A stretch of 64,000 bases of DNA, from assembly GCA_944362705.1 (NCBI GenBank), contig CALVTO010000001.1, positions 81,416-145,415 on the forward strand, in the 5' to 3' direction. Below the pieces are notes generated by a model, which saw only the letters and a list, made by a program, of their open reading frames with translations, was not told the DNA's origin and did not search any database. Of this stretch, positions 50,383 to 59,752 are shown piece by piece (position 1 is the stretch's first letter; every line of letters begins with the position of its first letter). The position numbers were made by a program, and so were the translations under genes. The DNA comes from an uncultured Clostridia bacterium (GTDB taxonomy: Bacteria; Bacillota; Clostridia; Christensenellales; UBA1242).

Positions 50383-50733
50383 ATGAACTTTTTATCGAGA
50401 ATGATGACATCGTTATTAGCAAGTTCGGATAGTGATTGGGGTGGTGAATTAAGCCAAACTTTAAAAGATGCTTTTGGGGTGGTTACAAGAGTTGTTAATA
50501 TTGTAATGCCTATTCTTCTTTCCTTGGTTTTGGTAGCTGGTTTAATTTATGCTATTACCTTGGGTGTAAAATACTCTAAAGCTGAAGAAACACAAGATAA
50601 AGAAAATGCAAAACAAGCGCTTATTAACTGTGTTGTTGGTTTTGTAATTACATTGGTTTTAATTGCAGTTATTTATATCGTTCTTGCAAACATCGAGCCA
50701 ATTTATGTAGCTATTACTGGCTTGGGTAAATAA
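50383..50733 (+). CDS. VirB2-like pilin subunit, copy 2
   Basis: 116 residues with the same two-helix hairpin as copy 1 (helices about 33-57 and 80-104; loop GVKYSKAEETQDKENAKQALINCVVG). Its N-terminus (SSDSDWGGELSQTLKDAFG) differs. It has its own promoter and terminator, so the two pilins can be expressed in different amounts. Confidence 0.78.
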   Translation: MNFLSRMMTSLLASSDSDWGGELSQTLKDAFGVVTRVVNIVMPILLSLVLVAGLIYAITLGVKYSKAEETQDKENAKQALINCVVGFVITLVLIAVIYIVLANIEPIYVAITGLGK

Positions 50734-50734
50734 A

Positions 50735-50764
50735 AAAATGAGCTTTCGGGCTCATTTTTTTTTG
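50735..50764 (+). terminator. Terminator after pilin copy 2
   Basis: Stem aaatgagc / gctcattt, loop tttcgg, T9. Confidence 0.9.
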
Positions 50765-51116
50765 AAAAAAACTATTTGAATTTACGTATATAAAAAATAC
50801 GCAATGTAGAACTTTTCTAAAAAATAAAAAAATAAAAAATAAAAATAAAAATAAAAATTTTTCTTATCATTTTTTTGTCATTGTTTAAAGTGTTCTATTT
50901 GTAAAAAAATCAAAAAAAATATATAAGAATTGTTGCTTTTTAATTGCGCGCTTTTTACTTATATGTTATAGTATACATAAGTATATTATTGTGTCGGTTG
51001 GTGTCTTTTTATGGCAACTTTCGTACCCCTTCATGGTTAGCCTGATAATTCGTAAGTTGTGGTAAATACTAACAATAATACTTTATAAAACTAACATCAA
51101 TAAAGGGTATATGCGT
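50765..51116 (+). other. Long leader of the giant VirB6-like gene
   Basis: Contains an AT-only microsatellite of AAAAT units (about 50820-50860), then a promoter TTGCGC (50944-50949), N17, TATAGT (50967-50972), and about 135 nt of 5' UTR. A 9-codon ORF (51011-51040) is present, but no terminator or riboswitch fold was recognised. The SD candidate AAAGGG precedes the start. Confidence 0.6.
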
Positions 51117-54100
51117 ATGGGGAATGTATCACTTATGGTTATGAGTATGGCTGCTGCTGGTAAAGGGTCTTCTTTTTTAGGGGAGGGCTCTAATTTTATG
51201 GATATTTTTATTAACTTTCTTTCCATGATTTGGGACGCAATTGGCGACACTTTAATGTCAGTTGTTTATTTTATTGTTAAATTTATGCTGAACATTGTTG
51301 ATTTTTTACAATTTTTTGTTGGCAAATTAGTTGGCATAAATGTTTGGATGGATGGAACGGATGTTACACAACTAGAATTGCAAGACTTAGATATTATTTT
51401 CCGCTTTTTGTATAGCTCTGAAGTGCAACGTGTGTTTAAAGCTTTAATTATTATTGGCGCTGTGCTTTTAATTATTTTTACGATTATTGCTGTTGTGCAA
51501 TCGGAATACAAAACAGCGCAAGGTGACGATAAGGCATTTAAAAACGGAAAAGCGTTTGTGCTGAAACGTGCTTTAACCGCTGTAACTTTAATGATTTTTG
51601 TGCCTATTATGACCATTGTTGGCATATTGGCTTCAAACGCTGTGTTGGCAAGTTTAACAAAAACGCTTAATGCAAACACAACGCTTACGTTTGGTGGACA
51701 AATTTTTGTGGCTTCTTCTTATGATGCCAGCCGATATAGATACTATGCCATGACGGGTAGTCGTATTCCTGTAACGTACCCAAATGCAATTGAGGTTGTA
51801 AACCCAAGCAAAACAGGCTCGGGCAGTTCTTATTATCTTGTAGATGCCAATGGAAACCTTACCTATGCGACGGGTTCTTTAAAAAATATGGAAGGCGAAC
51901 TAGCAGATGTTGCCTATAACACTTGGGAATACAATAAAAAATACAAAGATTTTGTTACAAATTGGGACAATTCTTATACGCTTACCAATGTTTCGTGGAA
52001 ATCGGAAGAAGATGACGCGACGTATTCCGCTTTTGTTGTAGATAATGCAGATGATTATAAAGGCGAATACGATTTTAGCTATATTAAGACAACAGGCGAT
52101 TATATTAACGCTCCCAACAATAGGTATACCAAAACATATTCTACTACTGGTAATACCGCATATGCAACATATGCGCCAATTCCTGCGGAATATATGGTGG
52201 TGGCTGATTTTATAGATTACGCCATTGAATATTCGCAAAAAGTGTACATAGTAAATGTAACGAATAAGAGTATTGATTGGTCGAATGTGCCTACAAGATA
52301 TTATAACATTTTTGAAAATGACGGTATGCGCGAGGCTGTGGAAATTGCCGTAGATTACAGAGAAGGGTTATATAGTGATGTTTCTGGCCGTGTAATATAT
52401 AGGGGAAACAATAATGTTAATTCTGAAACGCAAGGTGCGCAATATATTTATGCAACGTTAGAAAACGGAAAATATGTACCTATTTTAGCAAATAAAACCA
52501 ATTCGGATGTAGCTTTTACTTCTAGTTATTTAGCGGATGGATATGAAGGCGTAGTTATAGCGCGTGGTGTGTTTGATACGAATGGAAACCCTACAGAAAT
52601 TTACCAAGTTTCTACCGATGGCATGACGTTTACTGACCCTAAATATGTATTGGCAAAGGCAGATACCGATTCTACAGTAGAAGCTTATGTTTCTCGCGTG
52701 GATTATAATTATAAAGAAACAGTCTCTGGTGAAGATGTATATTATTTAGGTATTTCTGTTACTTATGAAATTGATGGCGAGCTTGGGGGCACGGCGTGGT
52801 ATGGATTTAATAGTGTTACTGCGTTTAATTCAGACCCAACCGTGGCAATGGATATTTTATCTAAAAACAGTTCTATTTTATCTTACCAAACGTATTACGA
52901 AGGCGGTATTTTAAAAGTTAAAGTGTATGATAAAAGCAGAAATTTAACGTTTGTTTTGCCATCGAATTGTTTTTCTGCGGTACCTGGAAATGGGACTGAA
53001 CTTGAAAGTTTATCATTCCAAAATATAAACATTGGTGGCCGTAGAAATATTGAAAAAGATGATGCTGATGCTGAGGTTTTAACTACCGAAAGGTATGCTA
53101 TTGATTTAAATTTTTACAATATTAACGGCGTTGAGTTAGAGAATAATACCATACCTTTATCGTATACCTTTGATAACCAAATGAATACGGTTGACTTTAC
53201 GAATATTGAAAATGTTACGATTGGGAATACCAAATACATTCGTTTTAAGTTAAGTGATAATTATTCTTTATTATTAGATGATGCGACGAGTTTTATTTTT
53301 ATGTCGGCTACATTAGCTGGGCCTGAAAAGGCAGTTGATTATTTAAACACATTGTTTAATCCGGAATATTTATATGAGTTTAACTATATTACCACTTCTT
53401 ATACCGTTTTACCTTTAAAAGAAGCGCAAGAAAATAAGGGCGAATTTACGTATAATGTATATAACATTCTTGCATCGGGACAAATTGAAGAAGTTTGGTA
53501 TGACATTGATCGTGATGCAATTCCTAAGGCTGATTACATAATTTCATTTAGACGAAATGATATAAAATGGGGTATAGGTTTTGACATAAATATTAACGGT
53601 CTTAAATTCTCTACATGGCGTTTCCATCTTGGCTTAACTTATGATATAAACGAGACGAGTGTGGCTACTTTGCCGGTAGATAGTGGCATGATATTAAATT
53701 ACAATTTTTCATCTTCTAATGGAATTTTGATGGAGAATTTGTTTAAGCCAAGCAGAATTAACCCAATTGTATTGGTGTTTGCTACCGTTTTAATTTTTAA
53801 GTTGCTAGGAACGGCTGTTTGGGGCATGATTAAACGTATTTTTGATATTGTGATTCACTTTATTGTGATGCCTGGCTTTGTTTCTACCATTGCCTTAGAT
53901 GATGGTGCTAGATTTGCTAAATGGAAAGACGGTTTAATTAAGGCAATTTTTGGCGCGTATGGTGTCATATTAGGCTTGAATTTCTTCTTTATTTTGGTAC
54001 CAATTTTAAAAGATGCAACGCAAATATTTACTGCTAGCGATTTACCTTCTTCATTGCAAGGCTCGTTTGTGGGGAACTCTATATTTGCAAACCCTGATGT

Positions 54101-56633
54101 TTTAAACAACATTGTATATATACTATTCTTATTAGTTGCGTTCACGTTAATTAAATCTATGCCAAGCATGATTGCTGGATGGTTTGGTGGTAACGACTAC
54201 GTAAAAGAAGGTAATGATGTTCGCGGGGCTGTACAAGCTAACAATAAAGCGGTTGCAAGTTTTGTTTCTGGCAATGATGCGAAAGCGGCAGTGAAAAATG
54301 CTTTCAATATGGTGACTTCATTTTTCCCTGGTAGTGCCTTTTATGGGGACAAAATGAGCAAGGTTTTTGGAAAAGTGAAAAACCGAGCCGGTGAATCTTT
54401 ACATAGTGCGGCCGAGACTATTAGAAACAGGCATGAAGAATATAGAGCTGGTGCTCCAGAAAGAGCCGCAGAGCGAGAGGCTCGTAGAGAAGCACGAAGA
54501 GCTGAAAAAGAAAAGAACGAAGGGTTAACACGTGCCGAAGTTAAGCGTAATGCATACCAGGAAAAATTAGATAGATTAGAAAAATTGCGTAAATTATCTC
54601 CAGAAGAATTGTCACCAGAAATGCAGGAAGAATTGCAAGAATTATCTGGTAACGAATGGAAGATTAAAAATAGTTTTGCTAAATATCAAGAACAAGTTAA
54701 CAAACAACAAGAAAGAGAACAAAAACGTTTTGAAAGAGAAAACGATAAAGCTGTGGCTGAAGAAATTTTAAATAAAAGTTTTGAAGATGGCCGTGGCAAA
54801 TTAAGTGAACGTTTAACTGCGGCTTTAGATTCTGGCAACAATGACTTAGTAAAAGTTATTCAAGAAGAAATTCAAAGCCAATACAACGAACAAGTTGGGT
54901 TAAATAAAAACTTAAAGAAAAACAAACATTTTGCTGAAGATTTGGTTAACGAAATGAAATCATCACGTTTGACCGAAGAATTTGAAAAATATTACGCAAC
55001 TGGTAACTATAAAAAGGCTGAACAAGTATATAACGATTACTTAAATGCAAATAAAGATGATAAGCGCTTGATTAAAGCTGTAAGAAATTCGGTTGGTGAT
55101 AAACGTCTTCAGATTGCCGAAAATAGGCTTAATGAAGCACGTGAAAAATACCGTAATAACCCTAACGATGAAAAGAGTAGAATGGCTTTTGAAAAAGAAC
55201 AACAACATTATAATTCTGCTTATTGGGCTAGAAAAGCAAATAGATTAAGCTTTACGACGGAACAGCGCATTGCAGGTAAGAGAGAGATGGTTAAGGGCTT
55301 CTCCAAAAACTTGGCGGCTTTCCAAGGCAAATCATTTAAAGCAAAGGTTAAAACGCAACAAATGGTTTCTGCCGTAAAACAGTCTACTTTGGAAGCTATA
55401 CAAAAAGGGAAACAAGCGGTTTCTGTTCCTATTGAAAAATTACGTGAAGTTGCAAGACATTTAAAAGAAAACAAAGCTGCAAAAGAATTACACGCATCTG
55501 AGTTCCAAAAAGCTGTAGAAGCTTATGCTAATGGCGGTTCTGTTGAAGACTATAACAAAGCATTTGAAGAACATTACGGTAAACAATCGTTTGTAAACAG
55601 AGTAGGTGCTTTGAGCAAAATTAGAAAAGCGAAAAACACGCATAAAATTGCAGAAAGGTTTGCTGCTTCTAAAGCTGGTGCACTTACAGATTTAACCGTT
55701 CGTCAATTTAGAGCTGATAACAATAGAGCAATTGAAGCGAATAGACAACTTGCAAAAGAAGAAGGGTTACACTATTTTGCTAAGAAGGGTATGAGCTCTG
55801 AAATGCGTGACGCTTTATTGGGCGATAGCGCTTACCGCAACGCTAGATTTAGTACACGTAGAGCTATGAGAAAAGTGAAAAATGCACAAGAGTTTGAAGG
55901 TGTTAAAGATAAAAACGGCGTAGTAGATTGGGAAGAATCTATGAAACAGTTTAAAGTTAAAAAGGTTCAAGCGGTTGGTAAGAAAACCTTAGAATCTATT
56001 TTATCGAACAATGCAGCAGTGAAGAAGATTGATGAAGCAATTGAAAAACGTGCCTCTTCTGCTAAGAAAACCACATCTTTACAAAACAAAAAAGGTGATG
56101 TTGAACGTCAACGTAAAGACTTACGTGATAAGGTAAAACAAAGAGACGAAGTAGGTGCTATACTTAAAGATTTAGCAAAAAATAAAGAATCTATGGAAGC
56201 TTTAGGCAAAGGTAGAAAGAAGGGTGCAGAAAAATCAAGACTTGAAAGACAAGAAAAAGAATTAACGAGAAAGTTGCAATCTTATGCTTCAAAACATGGT
56301 TTGAAATTTACGGGCAGTGACATAACAAGAATTGCAAAAGAATTAGACAAGAAACTTGGCACGGATGAAAAATTGAAAAAGACACTAGATACCTTTGATA
56401 AGAAAGCTAAATACCTTGAAAAAATGCTTGAAAAAGCCAAATCAGACAATGCAAAACTTGCACAAAACTTGAAAGAACAATTGCAGAAAGAAGACAAAAA
56501 ACGTTGGTCGGCTGTGAAAGAAAAAGAAGCAACGAAAAACGCAACAGAAACATCGTCGACCGGCAAGTCGGCGACAGGCAACGCTGCACAACGTAGAGAT
56601 ACGGGCGGAGCGGGAAATGCAGGAATGAAGTAG
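51117..56633 (+). CDS. Giant VirB6/TrbL-like T4SS membrane protein 1
   Basis: About 1838 residues. Four N-terminal membrane helices (to about residue 185) end in the conserved TFGGQIFVASSYDASRYRYYA. About 680 residues of presumably external beta-rich sequence follow (to about 870), then five more helices (880-1020) and a cytoplasmic tail of about 800 residues that is Lys/Glu/Arg-rich and coiled-coil. VirB6/TrbL proteins form the inner-membrane channel; here both the external insert and the tail are unusually large. It resembles the transmembrane protein between the pilin and ATPase genes of mycoplasma integrative elements (Mbov_0396 type, from memory). ATG 51117 suits the SD better than 51111. 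Confidence 0.8.
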   Translation: MGNVSLMVMSMAAAGKGSSFLGEGSNFMDIFINFLSMIWDAIGDTLMSVVYFIVKFMLNIVDFLQFFVGKLVGINVWMDGTDVTQLELQDLDIIFRFLYSSEVQRVFKALIIIGAVLLIIFTIIAVVQSEYKTAQGDDKAFKNGKAFVLKRALTAVTLMIFVPIMTIVGILASNAVLASLTKTLNANTTLTFGGQIFVASSYDASRYRYYAMTGSRIPVTYPNAIEVVNPSKTGSGSSYYLVDANGNLTYATGSLKNMEGELADVAYNTWEYNKKYKDFVTNWDNSYTLTNVSWKSEEDDATYSAFVVDNADDYKGEYDFSYIKTTGDYINAPNNRYTKTYSTTGNTAYATYAPIPAEYMVVADFIDYAIEYSQKVYIVNVTNKSIDWSNVPTRYYNIFENDGMREAVEIAVDYREGLYSDVSGRVIYRGNNNVNSETQGAQYIYATLENGKYVPILANKTNSDVAFTSSYLADGYEGVVIARGVFDTNGNPTEIYQVSTDGMTFTDPKYVLAKADTDSTVEAYVSRVDYNYKETVSGEDVYYLGISVTYEIDGELGGTAWYGFNSVTAFNSDPTVAMDILSKNSSILSYQTYYEGGILKVKVYDKSRNLTFVLPSNCFSAVPGNGTELESLSFQNINIGGRRNIEKDDADAEVLTTERYAIDLNFYNINGVELENNTIPLSYTFDNQMNTVDFTNIENVTIGNTKYIRFKLSDNYSLLLDDATSFIFMSATLAGPEKAVDYLNTLFNPEYLYEFNYITTSYTVLPLKEAQENKGEFTYNVYNILASGQIEEVWYDIDRDAIPKADYIISFRRNDIKWGIGFDININGLKFSTWRFHLGLTYDINETSVATLPVDSGMILNYNFSSSNGILMENLFKPSRINPIVLVFATVLIFKLLGTAVWGMIKRIFDIVIHFIVMPGFVSTIALDDGARFAKWKDGLIKAIFGAYGVILGLNFFFILVPILKDATQIFTASDLPSSLQGSFVGNSIFANPDVLNNIVYILFLLVAFTLIKSMPSMIAGWFGGNDYVKEGNDVRGAVQANNKAVASFVSGNDAKAAVKNAFNMVTSFFPGSAFYGDKMSKVFGKVKNRAGESLHSAAETIRNRHEEYRAGAPERAAEREARREARRAEKEKNEGLTRAEVKRNAYQEKLDRLEKLRKLSPEELSPEMQEELQELSGNEWKIKNSFAKYQEQVNKQQEREQKRFERENDKAVAEEILNKSFEDGRGKLSERLTAALDSGNNDLVKVIQEEIQSQYNEQVGLNKNLKKNKHFAEDLVNEMKSSRLTEEFEKYYATGNYKKAEQVYNDYLNANKDDKRLIKAVRNSVGDKRLQIAENRLNEAREKYRNNPNDEKSRMAFEKEQQHYNSAYWARKANRLSFTTEQRIAGKREMVKGFSKNLAAFQGKSFKAKVKTQQMVSAVKQSTLEAIQKGKQAVSVPIEKLREVARHLKENKAAKELHASEFQKAVEAYANGGSVEDYNKAFEEHYGKQSFVNRVGALSKIRKAKNTHKIAERFAASKAGALTDLTVRQFRADNNRAIEANRQLAKEEGLHYFAKKGMSSEMRDALLGDSAYRNARFSTRRAMRKVKNAQEFEGVKDKNGVVDWEESMKQFKVKKVQAVGKKTLESILSNNAAVKKIDEAIEKRASSAKKTTSLQNKKGDVERQRKDLRDKVKQRDEVGAILKDLAKNKESMEALGKGRKKGAEKSRLERQEKELTRKLQSYASKHGLKFTGSDITRIAKELDKKLGTDEKLKKTLDTFDKKAKYLEKMLEKAKSDNAKLAQNLKEQLQKEDKKRWSAVKEKEATKNATETSSTGKSATGNAAQRRDTGGAGNAGMK

Positions 56634-56995
56634 GTTAATTTGTAAGCAATAAACAAAAATGGGTGGAATGCGTACGCGCATTCTACCCGTGCTTGCAAAT
56701 ATATGTAACCTTATAATGAATTCGTGTAACCTTTGAACAAACAAAATGTATGAAACAATGTTTTACTAACAATTTTGTTTTAAGTTTTTATAAAAAAAAT
56801 TGCGCCTTGTTACATGTTTTTAACGATTGTTGTTTATAAAAAACTACACAATGTGCAAAAAAATATGACTTATTGTATACATGGGTTTACGCATACCAAG
56901 CAAAATGTAAAAATGCGTAACAATGAGATAGGGGTGCAAAGCGTAAGGCTTTTATCTTGAAAAAGCGCCAACATTATAAACATAGGAGTTTTCGT
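56634..56995 (+). other. Gap between VirB6-like and VirB4-like genes
   Basis: Holds a strong 12-bp hairpin (gggtggaatgcg / cgcattctaccc, 56661-56672 with 56677-56688, loop tacg) inside a weaker outer pairing (56640-56648 with 56690-56698). No T tract follows, so it is not an ordinary terminator. The short direct repeat TGTAACCTT occurs twice after it. SD AGGAG precedes the next start. No further gene is seen. Confidence 0.65.
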
Positions 56996-59716
56996 ATGAG
57001 ACTAATTCCAAGACAAACGAAAGTTAAGGTACAGTTTTTTAAAAACTTTTCCATTATGGATGCAGTAATTGCCTTTATTGGCGTTGCGGTTATTGCTCTT
57101 ATTTTGGCAACAGATCTTTCGTTTAAACTTATTTTAGCAGCCGTTGCTTTAATGTTTTTTGTGGTGTTATACATTAAAGTTGCACCAGAAACAAGACTGT
57201 ATCAATCGTTTGGAGATATGGTTAAGTTTTTGTTTGGTGTAAGAACGTTTCGCAAAGACCCTAACAACAAACATAAAGGTGTTTACGGCATTACCCCGTA
57301 TGTGGGCGTAACAGAAGACGGTTTGATTGATTATAAAGATTATTACGGGGCAGTTATTGAAATTCATCCTGTAGAATTTTATATGTTGACAGAAAATCGT
57401 CAAAATACGTATATTAACGCGGTTGATAATGCGTTAAAAACAATGTCGTATGACCAAAGCGCTGCCATTGTGAAATTGCAACGCCCTATGGTGTTAGATT
57501 CTTACATTAACAATGAATACGCAAAAGCGGACGAATTGGTGGCTTCGTTTGAAAATAAAATGCTTACAGAACACGAATTGCGTTCTAGGCTTTTAATTTT
57601 TGAAAGCAGGGTTGCCGGGTTAGAGCAAAGTAACGTGGGTACAGAAAATTATTTATTAAAAACGCACTATTACTTTGTTTTATTTGGAAAAAATGCAACG
57701 CAATTACAAAGCTCGGCAAATTTAATGATAAACACTATGGAAAGCGGTACAGGCGGAGCTATGCATTGTCAATTGCTTTCTATGAAAGAAACTGCTGTAT
57801 TTTTAAAAAATACCTACACCACCGATATGGATGAGCGTGAGGCAAATGATTTAACCCGTGAACAGTTAATGCAATGGATTTTGCCGGAAAAAATCACGTT
57901 TTCTGCCAACAAACAAATCGTAGATAAACGTGCGGCAAGCACCTATGTTATTGCAGAATATCCTATTATGGTAACCAATGCGTGGGGAAATGCATTCTTT
58001 GGGATTGATGGAACCAATGTAATGGTAAAATTTAAACCTGTTCCACAATCAGATGCGGAAAAACGTATTGACCGCTCGATTATGGAAATGGAAATTCAAG
58101 CACAAAAACGTGGTAAAGCTTCCACCATGATTGAAAAAAATACGCACTTAGACACGTTACAAGCACTTATGAATGATATTAAAACGGGTAACGAACAGTT
58201 ATTTGATACAACCATTTATATTACGGCGCGTGATGACCAACGTAAAAATACAAGAACTTTCTTGCGTAGAGCCGGGTTTAGGTATAACGAATGTTGGGGT
58301 TCACAACGTGAGGCGTATATTTCAGCAAACGTTTCACAACGCTCGGATTTTAAAAAGTTTGAACGTGGTATTAACTCATCTTCTTTAGCAGCTATTTTCC
58401 CATTTATTTCCGATGCGGTGCAAGACCCTAAAGGCGTTTATTTGGGGTACAATACCGAACCATTCTTTATTGATTTCTTTACTCGTTCTTCCGATAGGGT
58501 AAACAGCAATGTTGTTATTATTGGTAAATCTGGTTCTGGTAAATCGTATGCAACTTCGGGTATTTTGGCGCATTTGGCTGCAGATAATACAAAAATTTAC
58601 ATCTTTGACCCTGAAAACGAATACGACAAATTAGCGAAAAACTTAGGTGGTAAAGTTATTGATGCTGGTAGTGCAAAAGTGGGAAGAATTAACCCACTAC
58701 AAGTTACTACTTCGCTTGATGATGAATCGGAAAGTGGGCAAAACACATCGCTTGCACAACACTTACAATTCTTGGAAGAATTCTTTAACATGGTGCTTGA
58801 TGGTATTACCAAAGACGCAATTGAGGTGCTTAATGATTGCATTAAAAACCTTTATACAAAATTTAATATAACGAATGAAACCGATATTCAAAAACTAAAA
58901 CCTAAAGATTTCCCTATTTTACAAGATTTGTATGAATTTGTTGTGAAAGAATATGAAAAAGCAAAAGACGATTATATGCGCAACAATTTAAAAATTGTTG
59001 TTACATATTTGAAAAAGTTTGCTGACGGCGGACGTAACAGTATGTTATGGAACGGACCTTCTACCATTACTTCAGACGAAAACTTTATTGTGTTTAACTT
59101 TCAAACATTACTTGCAAACAACAACTCTTTAATTGCCAATGCGCAAATGCTTTTAATTATTCACTGGCTTCATAATGAAATTATTAAGAACAAAGACTAC
59201 AACGAAAAATATCATTTAAACAGAAAAGTTATTGTTGTTATTGATGAAGCCCATGTATTTATTGACCCGAAAAAAGACGCTGCCTTAGACTTTATGTATA
59301 CGCTTTCGAAACGTATTCGTAAATATGGCGGTATGCAAATTATTATTACTCAAAACTTAAAAGACTTTGTGGGAACGCCTGAAATTGCTCGTAAATCGAC
59401 AGCAATTATCAATGCGTCGCAATATTCTATTATTTTCGGTTTGGCGGCGCAGGATATTAACGATTTGGTTGCTTTGTATGAAAAAGCTGGCCAAATAAAT
59501 GAAGATGAACAAGAAAAAATTGTCTCTAACCCACGTGGTACAGCGTTTATTATTACCTCGCCTAGTGCCCGTACCAATGTTTCTATTTCTATTTCGAAAT
59601 TGGTTGAACAGATGTTTAAAGAAGATTTATTTGAAAAATTTCAAAACGAATCTGCCGGCGACGAAGTAAGCGCCCAGAAAGAAGAGCAACCAACGGAACA
59701 AGGTGGGGAAGCTTAA
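56996..59716 (+). CDS. PrgI-VirB4 fusion conjugation ATPase
   Basis: 906 residues. The N-terminus has two membrane helices (about 22-61) like the separate PrgI proteins of Gram-positive conjugation systems, fused to a VirB4/TraE ATPase. Walker A GKSGSGKS (near 510), Walker B VIVVIDEAHVFI (near 748) and the RIRKYGGMQIIITQNLKDF segment are typical. VirB4 powers pilus assembly and substrate transfer. ATG 56996 follows SD AGGAG by 7-8 nt; an upstream TTG lacks support. Acidic C-terminus (DEVSAQKEEQPTEQGGEA). It lies between the two VirB6-like genes. Confidence 0.93.
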   Translation: MRLIPRQTKVKVQFFKNFSIMDAVIAFIGVAVIALILATDLSFKLILAAVALMFFVVLYIKVAPETRLYQSFGDMVKFLFGVRTFRKDPNNKHKGVYGITPYVGVTEDGLIDYKDYYGAVIEIHPVEFYMLTENRQNTYINAVDNALKTMSYDQSAAIVKLQRPMVLDSYINNEYAKADELVASFENKMLTEHELRSRLLIFESRVAGLEQSNVGTENYLLKTHYYFVLFGKNATQLQSSANLMINTMESGTGGAMHCQLLSMKETAVFLKNTYTTDMDEREANDLTREQLMQWILPEKITFSANKQIVDKRAASTYVIAEYPIMVTNAWGNAFFGIDGTNVMVKFKPVPQSDAEKRIDRSIMEMEIQAQKRGKASTMIEKNTHLDTLQALMNDIKTGNEQLFDTTIYITARDDQRKNTRTFLRRAGFRYNECWGSQREAYISANVSQRSDFKKFERGINSSSLAAIFPFISDAVQDPKGVYLGYNTEPFFIDFFTRSSDRVNSNVVIIGKSGSGKSYATSGILAHLAADNTKIYIFDPENEYDKLAKNLGGKVIDAGSAKVGRINPLQVTTSLDDESESGQNTSLAQHLQFLEEFFNMVLDGITKDAIEVLNDCIKNLYTKFNITNETDIQKLKPKDFPILQDLYEFVVKEYEKAKDDYMRNNLKIVVTYLKKFADGGRNSMLWNGPSTITSDENFIVFNFQTLLANNNSLIANAQMLLIIHWLHNEIIKNKDYNEKYHLNRKVIVVIDEAHVFIDPKKDAALDFMYTLSKRIRKYGGMQIIITQNLKDFVGTPEIARKSTAIINASQYSIIFGLAAQDINDLVALYEKAGQINEDEQEKIVSNPRGTAFIITSPSARTNVSISISKLVEQMFKEDLFEKFQNESAGDEVSAQKEEQPTEQGGEA

Positions 59717-59752
59717 CAGAAAATTTACTAGAAAAAAATAAGAGGAATGTTT

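Noticed and set aside
50815..50865. AAAAT repeats as a CRISPR or phase-variation tract
   Set aside because: Units are too short and irregular for CRISPR and the tract lies upstream of the promoter in a non-coding AT run; no phase-variable arrangement is evident.
51011..51040. 9-codon ORF as a second leader peptide attenuator before the VirB6-like gene
   Set aside because: No SD, not at leaderless distance from the -10, no codon bias toward one amino acid and no terminator downstream.
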